NCBI RefSeq assembly: GCF_024169245.1
Contig: NZ_JALJWP010000001.1
Span: 5,248,501-5,312,500 of the forward strand
From: Pseudomonas koreensis
GTDB taxonomy: Bacteria; Pseudomonadota; Gammaproteobacteria; Pseudomonadales; Pseudomonadaceae
DNA: 64,000 bases
Direction of reading: 5' to 3'
Both the position numbers and the translations under genes were made by a program. Below are positions 61,139 through 64,000 of the stretch, piece by piece. Below the pieces are notes generated by a model, which saw nothing but the letters and a program-made list of their open reading frames with translations, was not told the origin of the DNA and ran no database searches. Numbering within the stretch: the stretch's first letter is position 1; each line of letters starts with the position of its first letter.

Positions 61139-63031
61139 TCAAACGTGGGGGTCACCCGGTGCTTTGCTCGGCGCAGCGTATTGCGGCTTGAGGTGGCCAT
61201 CCTGATCGAGCAACCAGGCGTCCATGATCTGCCGGACGACTGGTCCTGCGACTCGCCCCCCAGCCTCGCCGTTCTCGATCATTACCGAGATGGCGATCTT
61301 TGGATGCTCTGCCGGTGCAAATCCAACGAATAAAGCGTTGTCGCGGTGACGTTCGAGGGTTTTCTCGCGGTTGTAGCGCTCACCCTGCTTGATCGCCACC
61401 ACTTGCGCCGTACCACTCTTGCCGGCGATGCGGTATTGCGCGCCCGCCGCGGCCGCTCGGGCAATACCTCGAGCATCGTGCATGACCATCTGCATACCGT
61501 GGTTGACCTGTTCCCAATCACGCGGATCCTTGAGCAGGATGTTCGGCATCGGGTGCTCGTCAACCGGCGCTACGCCGTCGACCGACTTGGCCAGATGCGG
61601 CCGATTCCATATCCCCTTGTTGGCAATCAGTGCAGTGGCCTGGGCCAATTGCAGCGGCGTGACCTGCATGTAGCCCTGGCCGATGCCGAGAATGACGGTT
61701 TCACCGGGATACCAAGCCTGTCGCCGCGTCGCGCGTTTCCAGGCTTGCGACGGCATCAGACCGGGCGACTCTTCAAACATGTCCAGCGAGACCTTTTCAC
61801 CAAGGCCGAACATCGCCATATAGTCGTGCAGACGATCGATGCCAAGCTTGTGAGCCAGGTCGTAGAAGTAGGTATCGTTGGAGCGCATTATCGCCGCATC
61901 CATGTCCACCCAGCCGTCACCGCTGTGGTTCCAGTTGCGATACTTGTGATCGAAGTCCGGGAGTTGGTAATAGCCGGGATCAAATACGCGGGTCTGCGGG
62001 GTGACGACACCGGCGTCCAGACCGGCGATGGCGACTTCCGGCTTGATCGTCGAACCCGGGGCGTACAGGCCGCGCAATACGCGGTTGAACAGCGGACGGT
62101 CGATGGAATCGCGCAGCGCCGAATATTCCTTGGAGCTGATGCCAGTGACGAACAGATTCGGATCGAAGCTAGGGTTGCTGACCATGGCCAGCACTTCTCC
62201 CGTGGACGGATCAAGAGCAACCACGGATCCACGACGGTCGCCCAACGCGGCTTCGGCGGCTTCCTGCAGTTTCACATCGAGGCTGAGGACGATGTTTTTG
62301 CCTGGCACCGGATCGGTGTGCTTGAGCACACGCAGGACTCGGCCTTGAGCATTGGTTTCGACCTCTTCGTAACCAACATGGCCGTGCAGCTGCGCTTCAT
62401 AAAAGCGCTCGATACCGGTTTTACCGATGGACTGCGTACCACGGTATTCAACGGAGTCGAGGGTTTTCGATTCTTTTTCATTGATCCGACCGACATAACC
62501 GATCGAATGGGCGAAATGTGCGCCGAGGGGATAGTGCCGGACAAACTGCGGTTCGACATCAAGGCCCGGCAGACGGAATTCATTGACCGCCAGGACGGCG
62601 ATCTGCTCTTCCGTCAGCTCATAAAACAGGGTGACCGGTGTGAACGGATGCCGGGATTGTTTCATCGCCTTGTCGAATACCGTGCGATCTTCAGCAGGCA
62701 GGTGCAGCAAGTTGATGACATCGTCCAGCTCCTGATTGACGTCGGTTGCACGCTCACGGGTGATGGTCAGGTTATAGCTGGGACGGTTGTCGGCGAGAAG
62801 TACACCGTTGCGGTCGTAGATCAATCCGCGCGTCGGCGGTATCGGCAGGACGTGGACACGGTTGTTTTCGGAGATGGTCGAGTGGTAGTCGAATTCCACT
62901 ACTTGGAGGATGTACAGGCGCACAACCAGAGCACAGCTGATGGCGAAGACGAACAGAGCACAGGCGATCAAGCGTTTGTTGACCAGCCGCGTCTCTTTTT
63001 CATGGTCCTTGATCGGGATTGGTTCAGGCAT
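61139..63031 (-). CDS. mrdA: Penicillin-binding protein 2 (class B transpeptidase)
   Basis: 630 residues from ATG 63031. A cytoplasmic basic tail, one TM helix (about 20-42), the PBP dimerisation domain with RGLIYDRNG, then the transpeptidase: SxxK in APGSTIKP (near 325), SxN in MRSNDTYF, and KSG in IAGKSGTAQ near 540. PBP2 cross-links peptidoglycan in the elongasome with RodA and MreB. Unlike the canonical mrdA of the mrdA-rodA-rlpA cluster, this copy stands alone beside a ribosomal RNA operon, so it may be a second PBP2. Confidence 0.93.
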   Translation of the reverse strand: MPEPIPIKDHEKETRLVNKRLIACALFVFAISCALVVRLYILQVVEFDYHSTISENNRVHVLPIPPTRGLIYDRNGVLLADNRPSYNLTITRERATDVNQELDDVINLLHLPAEDRTVFDKAMKQSRHPFTPVTLFYELTEEQIAVLAVNEFRLPGLDVEPQFVRHYPLGAHFAHSIGYVGRINEKESKTLDSVEYRGTQSIGKTGIERFYEAQLHGHVGYEEVETNAQGRVLRVLKHTDPVPGKNIVLSLDVKLQEAAEAALGDRRGSVVALDPSTGEVLAMVSNPSFDPNLFVTGISSKEYSALRDSIDRPLFNRVLRGLYAPGSTIKPEVAIAGLDAGVVTPQTRVFDPGYYQLPDFDHKYRNWNHSGDGWVDMDAAIMRSNDTYFYDLAHKLGIDRLHDYMAMFGLGEKVSLDMFEESPGLMPSQAWKRATRRQAWYPGETVILGIGQGYMQVTPLQLAQATALIANKGIWNRPHLAKSVDGVAPVDEHPMPNILLKDPRDWEQVNHGMQMVMHDARGIARAAAAGAQYRIAGKSGTAQVVAIKQGERYNREKTLERHRDNALFVGFAPAEHPKIAISVMIENGEAGGRVAGPVVRQIMDAWLLDQDGHLKPQYAAPSKAPGDPHV

Positions 63032-63179
63032 TTCTACAGCAACTCTTTGACATAAATGAGTGCCGATCCGTGGGCAGGACATCAGTCCGTTAAAAAACGA
63101 GCTGCACCATACCAAAACTGGCTGTCCACTTCAGGATGAATTTACCCCGATCGTCCTCTGAAAACTTTCTCGCAGGCAA

Positions 63180-63212
63180 AACAAAACCCCAACTGCTTTC
63201 GCAATTGGGGTT
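63180..63212 (-). terminator. rRNA operon terminator
   Basis: CCCCAACTG, TTTCG-type loop, CAATTGGGG followed on the minus strand by TTTTGTTTTG, 13 bases after the 5S gene. Confidence 0.9.
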
Positions 63213-63224
63213 TCGGAATTTAAT

Positions 63225-63340
63225 CTTGACGATGACCTACTCTCACATGGGGAAACCCCACACTACCATCGGCGATGCATCGTTTCACTGCTGAGTTCGG
63301 GATGGGATCAGGTGGTTCCAACGCTCTATGGTCGTCAAGA
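63225..63340 (-). rRNA. rrf: 5S ribosomal RNA
   Basis: 116 nt on the minus strand. The complement contains the conserved 5S segments CCGAACTCAG and CGATGGTAGTGTGGGG, and the two ends pair (TTGACGACC with GGTCATCGTCAA). It follows the 23S gene by about 150 bases. Confidence 0.95.
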
Positions 63341-63493
63341 AATTCGGGTACTGACTCGTGACCAGATGGCCTCGCTTCAGCAAATTGGGTATGTGACAGC
63401 TAGGTGTTTGTGAACTTCGAACTTTCGGTTCGTTTCGTCTTCACACACCGCAATCTGGTGCCTTTTCAGGTCAGCAAATTGCTTGGGTGTTAT

Positions 63494-64000
<507 letters not shown>

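Noticed and set aside
63341..63493. Possible tRNA between 23S and 5S
   Set aside because: The 150-base spacer shows no cloverleaf or T-loop GGTTCGA motif.

Overview
The window is a piece of a Pseudomonas chromosome, most likely from the P. fluorescens group. Protein sequences, gene order (tal-rssC-rssB-mlaA; queF-cupredoxin-copRS; lolCDE-PilZ-GDPD-sthA; gap-mfd; nagZ-psrA-lexA-sulA-topA-fadAB-usp-uup-slt), GC-rich codon use and many short palindromic intergenic repeats all fit. Nearly everything is chromosomal housekeeping or genus-conserved sequence. I see no prophage, insertion sequence, integrase, CRISPR array or tRNA. The organism call and the comparison with P. aeruginosa gene order come from recognition and memory, not from a search.

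Layout: 0-1.8 kb is the edge of an exopolysaccharide locus: the first codons of a Wzc-type tyrosine kinase, a low-molecular-weight tyrosine phosphatase, and a divergent secreted glycoside hydrolase. 1.9-10.8 kb carries transaldolase, the RssB/RssC general-stress partner switch, MlaA, a catalytically degenerate phosphonatase-like protein, QueF, and a copper module (periplasmic cupredoxin plus CopRS around a shared cop box). 10.9-21 kb has LolCDE, a PilZ protein, a glycerophosphodiesterase, soluble transhydrogenase, ApbE, a citrate-type symporter and a long-form GAPDH. 21.6-33.5 kb has mfd, a CsiV-family protein, two convergent SWIM/SNF2 helicase paralogues, methylthioinosine phosphorylase and NagZ. 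33.7-47 kb has PsrA, the SOS pair lexA-sulA, topoisomerase I, the fadBA beta-oxidation operon, a candidate small RNA, a universal stress protein and Uup. 47-59 kb has Slt, an MsbA-like exporter, PdxB, a MATE pump, TusA, RlmM and AcnA. 59-63 kb has a SRPBCC protein, an ADP-ribosylglycohydrolase, an LprI-like protein and a stand-alone PBP2. The window ends in an rRNA operon read on the minus strand (23S 3' part, 5S, terminator).

Regulatory logic readable in the DNA: a cop box between the cupredoxin gene and copRS; two overlapping PsrA palindromes on the psrA promoter, with a same-geometry degenerate copy upstream of fadB; two LexA boxes on the lexA-sulA promoter; and many intrinsic terminators. 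Observations most worth a second look are the cap-less, nucleophile-less phosphonatase relative, the 27-bp PsrA operator geometry, the orphan plus-strand terminator with structured RNA upstream of fadB, the convergent helicase pair, and the regional segregation of repeat families. I found no multi-gene system that I would call undescribed.
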